From Tridacna crocea (lineage: Eukaryota > Mollusca > Bivalvia > Cardiida > Cardiidae): 64,000 nt of DNA. Positions 43,163 to 54,191 of this stretch are shown here, in pieces; the stretch's first letter is position 1, and the number at the start of each line of letters is the position of its first letter. The stretch spans positions 23,277,210 through 23,341,209 of the forward strand of contig OX031073.1 in the NCBI GenBank assembly GCA_943736015.1, read 5' to 3'. Made by a program: the position numbers and the translations under genes. The notes beneath the pieces were generated by a model, which saw only the letters and a list, made by a program, of their open reading frames with translations, was not told the DNA's origin and made no database searches.

Positions 43163-43679
43163 CTGATCATTTTAGTATTAAAGTCCATTTCTATCAGTGT
43201 CGGAGCTTTTTTTCTGGATTTACAATTGCACTAATCACCATGAACTGTTTTATCACTTAAACACCTTTTGTTCATCAATATTTTGTTAATGCTATTTTTG
43301 GCTGCATTTTGGTTTCCGGATTCTATTTTTATGTGGGGAAATTTTATATATCTGTTCAGGAGAATTGTTAGGCTAATACTTTCAGGATGGGGAAGTATGA
43401 CGTTTGTAAACAATGAATGGTGAAACAAGGAAAATATTTTGCATATTATATACTACTGTATACTATTGACTAGCAGGCCATTTTAAGCTTAGGTGTTTTT
43501 TTTTTTTACAGAGAATAGGATATTTTCATTAAAAAATTAACAGTAACCAAGCCTTGGAACCAGCCTTTGCACAAGTCTTGGCACTAGAGGTACCAGTCTT
43601 GGTACCATTGGTAGTACCAAACTTGGTATCCACATGCAGTGTTTAATCAGTGCTAAAATTGCATTGTCCTATAATACTT
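43163..43679. other. No recognised feature; poly-T and GGTACC-rich stretch
   Basis: T-tract at about 43497-43512; 43575-43625 repeats GTCTTGGCAC / GTCTTGGTACC. Confidence 0.45.
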
Positions 43680-43731
43680 ACTCTGCCAGACAGCAAAATG
43701 TTAGACTTGGCTGAATGCAAAGCATTGTTGC
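43680..43731 (-). mobile_element. Family A left fragment
   Basis: CAGACAGCAAAATGTTAGAC only. Confidence 0.5.
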
Positions 43732-43959
43732 TTAACTCTTTACCACACAATCCTGACTTTTAACGACCCTGAGAGAGAAACCTTTTGAAAACATTGCGGG
43801 AAAAAGAGAAAATGCTGCTAACCAGCATTTTCTTCTTTTCCACAATATTTTCTATCCTCTTAAAGTCAGAAATCATCATGTTAACACAATTTAATTTGTT
43901 GTCTGCAGATGCTTTGAATTTGGTCCAGGCCAACAAATTGTTGATTGGTAAAGAGTTAA
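43732..43959 (+). mobile_element. Family A MITE, complete
   Basis: TTAACTCTTTACCAC to GGTAAAGAGTTAA; shares the right TTAA. Confidence 0.86.
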
Positions 43960-44092
43960 TTCGCAGTCCCAACTTTTAATAACATTTAGAAGAAAAGTCT
44001 TTGAAAACATTGTGGGAATAGAAACAAAAGCTTGTAACCAGCGTTTTGTTTTTTTCCCACAAAATTACCCCTGTTAAATTAAATTTCAAGTA
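43956..44092 (+). mobile_element. Family A MITE truncated at right
   Basis: TTAATTCGCAGTCCC start; decayed arms (GGGAATAGAAACAAAAGC); ends near ATTTCAAG. Confidence 0.65.
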
Positions 44093-44370
44093 AGAACATT
44101 ATAATGTACTGAAGAAAATGTTTCTGTTCACAATTGTTATCAAATAATCAGTCCATCTCCTCATGTGTATGTTTCTTCCTTTCTCCATAATTTCTTTTCT
44201 TCCTGAATCATATTTCATGTTTTTACTGGGACAAGATATTGCCCTTTCATTTCATTTTTGTTGCTGAAAGAAAAAACAATTGTGGTATTGGTGTAGAGAT
44301 TCAAGGGGAAATTTAGTTTTTAGGATCAATCTTTTCCTTATTCCATAACACTTTATAATATCCATGTACT

Positions 44371-44558
44371 TAGCCTTTTACCAAAAGACAAGATTTTTAA
44401 AGACTGGTGCAAATTGAAAGCCGCCCCCTGCTTGCAGAGGACAAAATTAAAGGCAACTTAAAATCAGGAATTTGTTTCAAACAGGGTACAAACATTTGTT
44501 GGAAAAGGCTCTTATCTCAGGAGTCGTAAAAACCTGGGATTGTGTGGTAAAGGATTAA
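44371..44558 (-). mobile_element. Family A MITE lacking the palindrome
   Basis: ACATTTGTTGGAAAAGGC fuses the outer left arm to the right flank; ends GGTAAAGGATTAA. Confidence 0.7.
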
Positions 44559-44874
44559 AAGACTTTACTGACATAGAAAAACACAATTTTTTTTATAAAG
44601 AATTACAATCTGTACTTAATAAATTCTTCAAATGCTTGATCTTGGGAAAAAGTTTTTTGGAAAACAAGGAATAAGGAATTAATGAACAATGAAAATTTCT
44701 CTAGCCAGTTTTTCCTGGATTTGACTGCTAATAGCACTCAAATATTGAAAGCAGGAAAAAGGCACAATGGGTGTTGTCCTTCTAGGAAAACATGAATAAC
44801 ATAGCATATATAGTTCAAAGAGAATGGGTATTTTCCCTTTTAAAAATGCTTGTATATTGGTCCAGTTCTGTGGT
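44559..44874. other. No recognised feature
   Basis: AT-rich; no element or frame recognised. Confidence 0.45.
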
Positions 44875-45105
44875 TTGGTTTACCACAAAACCATGGCTTT
44901 TAATGACCATGAGATAGGAAGCTTTTGAAAACATTGTGGAAAAAAGAGAAAATGCTTGTAACCAGCATTTTTTCCTTTTTCCCACAATGTTTTCAAACCT
45001 TCACAAAACAAATTTCAACTTTTCAGTCACATTTATGTTCTTGTCTGCAAAATGCTTTCTATTTGGACCAGTCTAAAGATTTGTAGTTTGGTAAAGAGGA
45101 AAGAG
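44875..45105 (+). mobile_element. Family A MITE, both ends eroded
   Basis: GGTTTACCACAAAACC to GGTAAAGAGGAAA; palindrome with GTAACCAGC centre. Confidence 0.75.
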
Positions 45106-45274
45106 GTAATTGTTCTGGGTTGAAAAAGATGTATCCAGGTGTGTTATGTATTGACTATACTGTTTTCATCAATCCTGATCAGGTTTCATTGCATGATACT
45201 TAATGATGAACATTATATTCTTTTCCTTGACCCAGTCAGGATCCCAAGTTTATCATCTTTCAGTTTCTTTTCAA

Positions 45275-45460
45275 CCTTTAACCATACAACAAAATTTTAG
45301 ACTTGTCCAAACTGAAAGCATTAATTTTGCAGATGTCAAATGCAGCTCAAATGATCTGATGCATCTTTAAGAGTTTAGATTACAGTGTAGGAAATGGAGA
45401 AAAAGCTGATCTCCTTTTCCCACATATTGTCTGTAAAACTTGGGATTGTGGGGTATAGAC
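45275..45460 (-). mobile_element. Family A MITE, degraded
   Basis: AACCTTTAACCATACAAC start; the hairpin shrank to AAAAAGCTGATCTCC. Confidence 0.6.
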
Positions 45461-45512
45461 AAGGTAGAACCAAGGCTATAATATATCATACATGATTTAT
45501 ATGGCTTGACTG

Positions 45513-45637
45513 ATGAGATTTGGAAAACATTATGGGAAAAGGAGAAAATGCTGGTCACCAGCATTTTCTCCTTTTCCTGCAATGTTTTCAAAATGCCTAC
45601 TCATCAAGGTTGTTGAAATTTGGGATTAACCAGTGCT
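45513..45637 (-). mobile_element. Family A right part
   Basis: Full palindrome (centre GGTCACC) plus right flank; no left TIR. Confidence 0.68.
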
Positions 45638-45764
45638 GTGGTGTATGAATGTATGGGATTGATTGGTTGATTGAATGGTGATTTATGCTTCTATCAACAT
45701 TATTTCAGTCATGCAATGGCAACTGCTCACATATTCATGTATTTCCTGGATTTCACTTGTAATA

Positions 45765-45893
45765 GGTTTGGGCTCTGAAGTGTCTTGCCCAAAGACACTC
45801 CCACCAAAGGCCCAGTGAATTCAGTGAGGCTCGAACAGAGGGCCTCCAGGTCAGGACTCCTATACTTTACCATTGAGCAACGGAGCACCATAA
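45765..45893 (-). repeat. tRNA-derived SINE, minus strand
   Basis: On the minus strand: A box TTGCTCAATGGTAAAG and B box TGTTCGAGCC, followed by GGGAGTGTCTTTGGGCAAG, a tail typical of molluscan SINEs. Confidence 0.65.
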
Positions 45894-46676
45894 GAATACT
45901 GAGGAACTGTTTTTACCATTATGTTCTTCCATCACTTTCTAATAGCTCCAGTTTTTGGTTTGAAAATTATTGGCAACATTCCTGATAGGAAAAAAGAAGT
46001 TTCTTTCATGATAAACTCATCATAGTTAGAAATGAGTTTATCAAAGAATAATTTTTCTGGAAAATTAGTATGTTGTTCATGTTATCATGGGTGATTGCAA
46101 GTGTATGATCCTAAATAAGTAAATTTTCTGTGTGTTTGAATTTGAAATAGTATCTTTCTTTTTATGCCAAAATCATCCTTGTTGAGCCAGTTTCGATTCA
46201 TACTGTAATTGACCCTGGGTTATTTGGCTTTTTTCTCGTTCTCATGGATTATTCATGAAGCATTTTGATTGGTGATCTCAGTTTTTCTTTGAGAAAATTA
46301 AAACTATTTTTATCACAAATATGCCATCATTTCTATTTTTAGTAACTGACAAAATGAAATTGCCCTCCCTACAAGAGAGAATGAATATGTTATCTATCTT
46401 TCGATTGGCTATTATGATACTTTCCAACCCTATGAATATTCATAAAAAACGACGATTTGCTAGTCAATTTTCCGAGGGGTAATGCATGGAGAGTAACGTA
46501 ATGCTTAAACCTGGGTTCTGAGGATCGATGGCCAAAATTGACTTTGGCATACTCTCGTGCTGCTAAAATAATCCAAAGATTTCCAGCCAATAGTGAAAAA
46601 ACAAGAATTATTTACGATATAAAAATTTTGCTTTGTCAAAGTTATCTGGCTGTTTGGAAATTATAGATCAAAGATC
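45894..46676. other. No recognised feature
   Basis: No repeat or supported exon; 66-codon frame at 46390-46590 (-) has no domain. Confidence 0.45.
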
Positions 46677-46756
46677 AGGGACCATATTCACCAACCATTG
46701 TTAAAAACGTTCTTTGTCTTATTCTTTAAGAATTTTTAATTATGAAAGTAACATAT
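46677..46756. mobile_element. Family H left half
   Basis: GGGACCATATTCACCAACC to AAGAATTTTTAATTATG; joined to a family F fragment. Confidence 0.6.
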
Positions 46757-46850
46757 CTATTGCCCTCGTGGATTATTTATTGTGCCTCATAACTCACAAC
46801 TGTGGTTTATTGAACGATATACTATGATAGAAAGAAGATTATTTCTTAAA
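46757..46850 (+). repeat. Family F half hairpin
   Basis: GCCCTCGTGGATTATTTATTG to AGAAAGAAGATTATT. Confidence 0.7.
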
Positions 46851-46927
46851 TGAACCTCAGGTCCTGCTAAATAACTAATATGAAATTCTAGATTAATTTT
46901 GATCGTAAAGACCAAAATATTGGTATT

Positions 46928-47156
46928 TTAACTCTATACCTAAGGACAAAATTTTTGACTGGTCCAAATTGAAAGCATTTGCAAACGACAATTAGACATG
47001 ACACAAAAATTAAAATTTGTTTTGGGAAGGCTAGAAAACATTGTAGTAAAAAGGAGAAAATGCTGGATTCCTGCATTTTCTCCTTTTCCTACAATGTTTT
47101 CAAAAGGCTTCTCTCTGAGGGCTGTTAAAAGTCAGGATTGTGTGGTAAAGAGTTAA
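46928..47156 (-). mobile_element. Family A MITE
   Basis: TTAACTCTATACCTAAG to GGTAAAGAGTTAA; centre changed to GGATTCC, which keeps near symmetry. Confidence 0.85.
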
Positions 47157-47158
47157 AG

Positions 47159-47293
47159 TTAAGCTTTGGGGAATAATATCTCCTTATTGGACCATTTAGA
47201 TCTAAGATCAGACTGCATATTCTGTGCTGTCAGATTTTGATCTACATTATTCACAAAGGATCTGCGAGTCCCGCTTAGCAGCCTGAAGGTTAA
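47159..47293 (+). mobile_element. Family B MITE, short
   Basis: 135 bp from TTAAGCTTTGGGG to GCCTGAAGGTTAA; hairpin CAGACTGCATATTCTGTGC-type. Confidence 0.78.
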
Positions 47294-47517
47294 CGCTTTA
47301 CCTCACGACAATTTTTTTACCTGTTCAAATTGAAAGCAGTCTTGCAGATGACATTGTTTCATTGTGGCTTAGTAATGTGATTTTTGTTTAATAAGATAGA
47401 AAATATTGTGGGAAAAGGAGAAAATGCTGGTTACCAGCATTTTCTCCTTTCCCCACAATGTTTTCAAAAGGCTTCTTCAGGGTCGTTAAATGTTGGCATT
47501 GTTTGGTAAAGGGTTAA
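47290..47517 (-). mobile_element. Family A MITE, complete
   Basis: Shares TTAA with B at left; ends GGTAAAGGGTTAA. Confidence 0.86.
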
Positions 47518-47723
47518 GCCTCTGCTCTTGCCTGCCTTTTAAGAAAGAAGATAGAAAAGAGGTGTAATTAAAACTATGTAATTTTGATGAAAGTACAGAA
47601 CCTCCTCTCCTTTTGTGGTTGACTGGTGAATTTGTAAACTTGAGATTAGGTTTGGAATGCATAGTATAAACATTTATTCTGGCAAAGAGGGAAAATTCTT
47701 CCAGATGCATTGTCTTGGTTTTA

Positions 47724-48134
47724 CATCTTCGCAAGCCAAGGCTGACTATTCACTATGCTACTCTACCCTTGGTGGATCGAGCTTGATTTTTACATTCCAC
47801 TGATACACTTTTTCATTGGATGCAGCCAGCTCTAACTGCAACGAATGAAATCGCTCGTAGCATTTCATCTTTGATAAAAATAGAATAAGGTTGCTACCTT
47901 TCGAAAAGAAGGTAAACATGTGGATGTGAAGGAAATCCATGTGGATGTCTGCTTATGGCTTCATCATGTTCATATGTATTTGTAAGCGGTTTGTAAAACG
48001 ATATTTCATTGGCTTTCAGAAATATATTGTAAAGGGGGCATCCAATAGAGGGTGCATTGCAGGAATCTCGAAATTTGGCTCAATCAGCCAAGGTAAGATC
48101 CACATAGTGATTGTCACCTTGACTCGCGAAGATG
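47724..48134 (+). mobile_element. Family M MITE
   Basis: 411 bp; CATCTTCGCAAGCCAAGG to CTTGACTCGCGAAGATG. Flanks TTGGTTTTA and TGGGTTTAA agree at seven of nine positions. Confidence 0.8.
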
Positions 48135-48218
48135 TGGGTTTAAGGTTTTTTTAACAAGATTCCTCTAAACTTGTGGGTAGTTTGATGTGCTTTTTTTGGC
48201 ATGGCAGATGATTAACCC

Positions 48219-48450
48219 TCAACCCTTTCCCAAACGACAAACTTTTGGACTAGACCAAATTAAAAGCATTTGCAGACCACAATTCAACTCTTGCTGAAAA
48301 GGTAATTTTTGTCTATGATTGGGTAGAAAACATTGTGGGAAAAGGAGAAAATGCTGGTTACCAGCATTTGTAACCAGCATTTTCTCCTTTTCCCACAATG
48401 TTTTCAAAAGGCTACTATTCCAGACCCGTAAAAACCAGGGAAAAGGTTAA
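48219..48450 (-). mobile_element. Family A MITE with enlarged centre
   Basis: Centre GGTTACCAGCATTTGTAACC repeats the inner arm, making a longer palindrome. Ends GAAAAGGTTAA. Confidence 0.83.
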
Positions 48451-48530
48451 GCTTCTTAGTGCAACTCACTGACCTTTTGCAGACAATGTAGATCGAGATC
48501 AGACTGTACAGAATGTGCAGTCTCGTTATG
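48447..48530 (-). mobile_element. Family B MITE, truncated
   Basis: TTAAGCTTCTTAGTGC to TGTGCAGTCTCG. Confidence 0.65.
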
Positions 48531-48542
48531 GATTATTACGGG

Positions 48543-49045
48543 AGACCACTCCTTCATCCATAGCTTTGTCCAGATTTAAATACAATACATGACAAGTCAA
48601 TCATTGAGATCTCTTTTTAGCTTGGTGGTTAACTCATTACCAAACGACAAGATTTTAGGTTTGTCCAAATCGAAAGCATTTGCAGACGACAAAATAAAAG
48701 TGACTGAAAATTTGAAATTTATTTTGTGAAGGGTAGAAAACATTGTAGGAAAAGAAGAAAATACTGGTTACCAGCATTTTCTCCTTTTCCCACAATATTT
48801 TCTACAGACTTCTTTATCAGGGGCGTCAAAAGTAGGGATTGTGTGGTAATGGGTTAAGGTATTGGCCTTTCGTTCGGGCCTTCTGGGTTTCGAATCCTGC
48901 CCGATCCCTGTATTTCTGGCATACATGTTGTTTATTTGTTCCTTTGTTACAGACTTTGTTCGTAAGATGGGGGCTCATCCAGGATTGGCTATTGAGCCAT
49001 CAATCCCCTTTGTTGTCCAAAATCAGACTTCCTGCCTAATAAGAT
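48543..49045 (+). repeat. S4 SINE-like repeat split by a family A MITE
   Basis: Aligns to 49295-49520. Head TTTTTAGCTTGGTGGTTAAG (A box once joined) and GGGTTTCGAATCCTGCCCG (B box), tail TTTGTTACAGACTTTGTTCG. Confidence 0.7.
48629..48857 (-). mobile_element. Family A MITE inside a SINE A box
   Basis: TTAA at both ends; removing one TTAA and the insert restores GGTGGTTAAGGTATTGG, matching GGTTATGGTATTGG in the other S4 copy. Confidence 0.9.
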
Positions 49046-49070
49046 TTTGAGTCATCAATAAATGATGACT

Positions 49071-49299
49071 TTAACTCTTTACCAAACGACCAATTTTTAG
49101 ACTGGTCCAAATTGAAAGCATTTGCAGACAACAAAATAGACCTGACTGAAAAATTGTAATTTGTTTTGGGAAAGGTAGAAAACATTGTGGGAAAAGGAGA
49201 AAATGCTGGTTACCAGCATTTTGTCCTTTTCCTACACTCTTTTCAGAAGGGTTCTTTTTCAAGGTCATTAAAAGTCGGGATTGTGTGGTAAAGAGTTAC
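49071..49299 (-). mobile_element. Family A MITE
   Basis: TTAACTCTTTACCAAAC to GGTAAAGAGTTAC. Confidence 0.88.
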
Positions 49300-49520
49300 A
49301 GGAGACCAAACCTTGATGCATAGCTTTGTCCCAATTTAAATACAATATCTGTCTCTTTGGCTCAATGGTTATGGTATTGGTCTTTTAAATCCTCGATGAA
49401 CATTGTTATTTGTCCCTTCAAGGGTTTGAATCCCGCCAGATGCGGTTTGTATTTGAGCTATGCATTTATTTGTTTCTTTGTTACTGACTTTGTTCGTAAA
49501 AGGATCTACAGCATCTGGGT
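49300..49520 (+). repeat. S4 SINE-like repeat, uninterrupted
   Basis: A box TTTGGCTCAATGGTTATGG, B box GGGTTTGAATCCCGCC, same tail as the copy at 48543. Confidence 0.7.
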
Positions 49521-49600
49521 AAGGAGATACATTTTAGAAGTAAATTTGAAATAGCATCGTTCAGATTTTTACTTTTGGCTTTAAAATTTTATTCAATTTA

Positions 49601-49881
49601 TTAATCTCTACCAAACAATTCCTGGTTTTTTAAGGACCTTAAGATAGAAGCCTTTTGAAAACTGTGTGGGAAAAGTAGAAAATGCTGATAACCAGCATTT
49701 TTCTCCTATTCCCACAATGTTTTCTACCCTTCCGGAAACATATTTCAATTTTTTAGTTACTTTTCTTTTGTCCTGTGCAAGCGCTTTCAACTTGGACCAG
49801 CCATTTAAGTTGTTGGCTGCAAATGCTTTGAATTTCGTCATGTCCAAAATTTTGCTGTGTGGTAGAGAACTAATGAGTTAA
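49601..49881 (+). mobile_element. Family A MITE with repeated right end
   Basis: TTAATCTCTACCAAAC start; the CAAGCGCTTTCAAC / CAAATGCTTTGAAT segment is doubled before GGTAGAGAAC. Confidence 0.78.
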
Positions 49882-50189
49882 AGACTGCATGTCGTGAAGT
49901 CAGATAAAAACTATGCTAAATGGTGATTGGCAGTAGTTAGTCAGTGGCGCAGCATATCTTAAACTGTGGCATCTGTTTTCATGACGGGTCAGCTGCCATT
50001 TTACATTTAGACAAAAATAACATGGACATATCTGACCGTTCTGACCTAGAAACATACCTACAACTTGTTCTACTGATAAGCCATGCCTTCTTTCCCCACC
50101 TGTGTAATTAGGCAACTTCTTTTAGTTGAATTTGCTTTTTCCATTACCATTGAGGATATTTCTTGGTATTATAAATACTGGAATCTTAT
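49882..50189. other. No recognised feature
   Basis: No repeat or supported exon. Confidence 0.45.
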
Positions 50190-50427
50190 CAAAGGACAAA
50201 ATTTTGGCCTTGTAGAAATTGAAAGCAAGTTAAGAAAACAAACTGATCAGTGTTGCTCAGAACATGAGATCTGCCTTTCAAAAAGTAGGAAAAATGTGGG
50301 AAATGCTGAATTGAAAACTCAGGGTAAAATCCCTGTTAACGAATTATTATAGCTCCTTTTCCCATTATGTTTTCAAAAGCTTTCTCTTACATGGGTGTTG
50401 AAAGTCGTCATTGTGTGATAAAGGGTT
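50190..50427 (-). mobile_element. Family A MITE, degraded
   Basis: AAAGGACAAAATTTTGGCC start; ends GATAAAGGGTTCA; the palindrome has been replaced by unrelated sequence. Confidence 0.6.
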
Positions 50428-50435
50428 CATAGTTT

Positions 50436-50695
50436 TCTGTATCTGAAGAAGACAACTTTTGAAATGATCATGGGGAAAAAGTACTCACAACCAGCTTTTT
50501 CTACTTCTTCCACAATTTTTGGCCTGTTAAAGATAAATTTCTTTACATGATGATAAGTTTCCTCTTTTCCCCACAATGTTTCCTATTCTTTTGAGGTTAA
50601 GTTATCCAATCATTTGGCACCATATTCAAAGTTTGTCTGCAAAATGCTTTCAAATTATAAACAAGACTGAAACTTTATTCTTTGGCATTTAAGGG
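50436..50695 (+). mobile_element. Family A remnant
   Basis: TGAAGAAGACAACTTTTG to TTTGGCATTTAAGG; scattered matches. Confidence 0.5.
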
Positions 50696-50703
50696 TAATG
50701 AAC

Positions 50704-50932
50704 TTAACCCTTTACCAAACAATGCCTGGCTTTTATGACCCTGAGATAGAAGCCTTTGGAAAACATTGTGGGAAAAGGAGAAAATGCTGTTAACCAGCAT
50801 TTTCTCCTTTTTCAACAATGTTTTCTACTCTACTGGAAACAAGTTTCAATTTTTGAGTTGGGTTTATTTTGTCATCTTCAAGTTCTTTCATTTTGGACCA
50901 GTTTAAAATTTTGTCATTTGGTAAAGAGTTAA
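50704..50932 (+). mobile_element. Family A MITE, complete (229 bp)
   Basis: TTAACCCTTTACC to GGTAAAGAGTTAA. Confidence 0.88.
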
Positions 50933-51234
50933 TTTGATAATTTTTTTTTTGTCAAAAATGTTTTTAATTTGAGTCAGAGGCTGTATGTGTTGTAAAGAGC
51001 TAATGTGATAGCTCAAAACTCCACGATGCCAAACACATCAAATCTGCCAAGCATTTTATAGCCTATTTATATATTGAAAAGCAATTTATTTTTAGAAACA
51101 ACAAAGTTATTATCGGAAGCATTCTCGTATGTTTTTATTTCCACATGTGCAACATTAGTTTGAAAGGTATTTCAGGTATTTAAGAGTTAATTAAATCCAG
51201 TGAGTAATGGTGCTCCTTTGGTGTTCATTCGGTA
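50933..51234. other. No recognised feature
   Basis: AT-rich; T-tract at 50940-50951. Confidence 0.45.
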
Positions 51235-51453
51235 TTAATCCTTTTCTGCACAATCCCAGTTTTAACTACTGGAAGGTAAAAAGGCTTTTGAAAGCAATTG
51301 GTTTGAAAAGGAGAAAATGCTGGAAACAGCATTTTCTTCTTTTCCAACCATGTTTTCTATGCTTTCCAAGACAAATTTCAGCAATGTATTAACATTTGCC
51401 ATCTGAAAACCTTTTATTTTAGAGGAGTTTAAAATTTTGTGGTTTGGTAATAT
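51235..51453 (+). mobile_element. Family A MITE, diverged
   Basis: TTAATCCTTTTCTGCAC start; centre GGAAACAGC; right end lost. Confidence 0.75.
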
Positions 51454-51651
51454 CCTAATGTTTTTGAAATAACTTCTTTACTGGATAGATCCTGTGGTGT
51501 AGAAGAATAATGGAAAGATGGTGGTAAAATGAAAGAATGCTGGTAATCAGCTTTGATAGCATATTGTTGACCTCATTGGAGGAGTCATAACTTTTAACCA
51601 GACTTGACTTATCATTTTGGAAAGGTCTCACTGCCCAATATTGATTAACTT

Positions 51652-51870
51652 GGTGGTCTCCATGGTCATGAGGTAGAGCGTTGGCCTCACAACCTAAAGG
51701 TCCTGAGTTCGGTACTCGGGAGGGGGTGTCAACTTTGGGACTTTTCATTGGCCCACACATTCGGAGCGAGTACTGGTGTAGTTCCCAGGAAGCAGAATAG
51801 AGAGAGATAAGTACAAGTTGTAAGAACTTGTTTCTCAATCAATGATAAATAAATATGTTTTAAACTACCT
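51652..51870 (+). repeat. S3 SINE
   Basis: A box TGAGGTAGAGCGTTGGCC and B box GAGTTCGGTAC; body and tail match the 25177 copy closely. Confidence 0.77.
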
Positions 51871-51895
51871 GTGGCTCAAATCATTCAATCTGTGT

Positions 51896-52124
51896 TTAAC
51901 CCTTTACCACACAATGACGAGTTTTAACACCCCTGAGAAAGAAGCCATTTGAAAACATTGTGGGAAAAGGAGAAAATGCTGGTAACCAGCATTTTCTCCT
52001 TTTCCCACATTGTTTTCTACCTTATTAAAGAACAGTTACACCATTTGACCAGCATTGAAATATGTGTCTGCAGTTGCTTTCAATTTTGACAAGGCTAATA
52101 TTTTGTTGTGTGGTAAAGGGTTAA
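51896..52124 (+). mobile_element. Family A MITE, complete
   Basis: GACGAGTTTTAACACCCC subfamily; TTAA both ends. Confidence 0.87.
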
Positions 52125-52248
52125 GGGATCATAGAAAAAACATTGGCAGGAAAGGAGAAAATGCTGTTAATGCTTATTTCTCAACAATATTTTCAAAACC
52201 CTTTTTGACGATGGGGGTCTTTAGGACACAGAATTGTTTGGTAAACCA
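52121..52248 (+). mobile_element. Family A remnant
   Basis: Starts at the shared TTAA; the hairpin decayed to ATGCTGTTAATGC. Confidence 0.55.
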
Positions 52249-52252
52249 TTTT

Positions 52253-52461
52253 TTTCTTTACCAAACAACATTTTTTTTTTTTTACCAGTTCAAATTGGAA
52301 GCTTTTGCAAACCACAATTAAACGGAGGCTTTAATGATAAACTTTTTCTATGAATAGATTGTTGGAAATAGAGAAAATCCTGGTTAGCCTCCTTTTCCTA
52401 CAATATTTTTCAAAAGTTTACTTTTTCAGAGTCAAAAAATCTCAGTGTGGTTAAAAGTTAA
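52253..52461 (-). mobile_element. Family A MITE, diverged
   Basis: TTCTTTACCAAACAAC start, TTAA end; arms partly deleted. Confidence 0.65.
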
Positions 52462-52616
52462 GCTGACATATCCCATCAATTTCTTCTAAAAGCATTGCTT
52501 ATCTAGTCACAATCATGTTTTAGTAAAAGAAAGCATCTGTAGATATAGATCAGAGTTCTTAAATTGTGGAAAGATACTAGAGTTTTCACAGCCTGTTTGA
52601 TGATTTAATGATTCAT

Positions 52617-52844
52617 TTAACCCTTTACCAAACAATCCCTGGTTTTTACGACTCTGAGATTGAAGCCTTTTGAAAACATTGTAGGAAAAGGAGAAAATGC
52701 TGGTAACCGGCATTTTCTCCTTTTCCCACAATGTTTTCTATCCTGCTGAAACCAATTTTGGTTTGTGAGTTATGTGTATTTTGTTGTCTGCAAATGCTTT
52801 CGATTTGGACAAGCCTAAAATATTGTCGTTTGGTAATGAGTTAA
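52617..52844 (+). mobile_element. Family A MITE, complete
   Basis: TTAACCCTTTACCAAAC to GGTAATGAGTTAA; centre GGTAACCGGC. Confidence 0.87.
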
Positions 52845-53267
52845 TGAAGTAGGGAAGCAAAGTACTCCTGAGAACTCATGCTTCATGGTTACAAATCTGA
52901 ACTTCTTTTGCACATTTCAAATTCATAATTATATTTTTATGTAATGAAAGACAACAAAATTCTTATTTGTTCAAAAGCAAGTTAAACCAATAGCATTAGT
53001 TTTGAAGCTGGCTAACCAACTGGAAGCCAAACTGATCAAGCTGGTCTTTGAAAGGGTAGAGAACATTTTGGGAAAAGGAGAATTATTTCTGATAAATAAT
53101 AGGTGGAAGACAACAAATCCTGTCACGATGACTATCATCACTTCTCCTAAAGAAATCAGCCAAGCAATCAAACCATCAGCTTCCTGTTCTCAAGTCCCAT
53201 TTGCTAAGACTGAGGTGTCAGGGCTCAGTTCAGGTTGCTAAGTTGCAAATCAGCTTGGCTTAGAGAT

Positions 53268-53660
53268 GACACCAACGGGAGACACGTTCTATTTTTAGAT
53301 GATCAATTCTCTCATTTACATACAGGAATAGACAGACGAAGTTTCAAACATAGTGTCAGAAGAAGACATTATGGAAAATAATTATTATATGTTTGTTACG
53401 CAATGGAATTTAAGCGTTATTAGTCACGTGCCAGTCACTTAACATTCCCACAATGCTTTAATTTTTTTTTTGCGCGAAATCTAAAAATACCTTAAGAGGC
53501 TACGTAGCCTTTTAAGGGAACACCATCAGAAAAAATTTTTTTGGTTATTTTATGAGTCTTAATTATTGATGATTTGTATTATTTTTTCATAAAAATTTCA
53601 GTGATATATATTTTTTCTAATTTGGTGAGATGTAAAAATTCTAAATACCCACTTTTAAAA
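53268..53660. repeat. Repeat G, empty copy
   Basis: No terminal repeats recognised. Single TTAA at 53512-53515 where the other copy carries a C MITE. Confidence 0.85.
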
Positions 53661-53871
53661 GCAAAAATGATCACCTACTATGAATAAGCCAGGAAAATGT
53701 GTGCTTTTTCAATAGAGAGAGTTGTTAAATTAGTTTTATTGAATCTACATCTCTCATCCTAAAAGTTACACAAGAATTCTCTGTGTCATTCTGCCCAATG
53801 AGACACTTAGAGCAGTTGACGTCAAATCAGAGCCACAAAAATTAGACTTCAAAATAGCTTTGAGGAAATTC

Positions 53872-53997
53872 TATGGAGCCCAGTAGGTGTCATGCTCTAC
53901 ACATTTTTCATTTTGAGAAAACGAAATCCTAAATTGTTCGAACGAAATACTGTTGGAAATAAAAAGCTGTAGAGCATGACACCTACGGGGCTCCATA
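53872..53997. mobile_element. 126-bp element with 30-bp terminal inverted repeats
   Basis: TATGGAGCCCAGTAGGTGTC ... and its complement ending GGGGCTCCATA, one mismatch in 30. Confidence 0.75.
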
Positions 53998-54002
53998 GTA
54001 TG

Positions 54003-54191
54003 CAAAATTTTATGCGTGTTCAAATATAAAGCATTTGCGTCATGACAAATATGAGTAAAAAAATGACAATTGGTTTTCAGAAGTAGAGAAAACAGTGGTA
54101 ACAAGCATTTTCTCTTTACCCACATTGTTTTCGCAATCTTTCTTCTTCAGAGTTGCCACAACTCAACATTGTTTGGTGAAGACCGGTTAAC
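54003..54191 (-). mobile_element. Family A remnant
   Basis: GCAAAATTTTATGCGTG to GGTGAAGACCGGTTAA; hairpin reduced to GTGGTAACAAGC. Confidence 0.55.

Noticed and set aside
53002-53241. 79-codon frame with a Ser/Thr/Ile-rich second half
   Set aside because: First half is an eroded family A copy; no splice signals; no domain.
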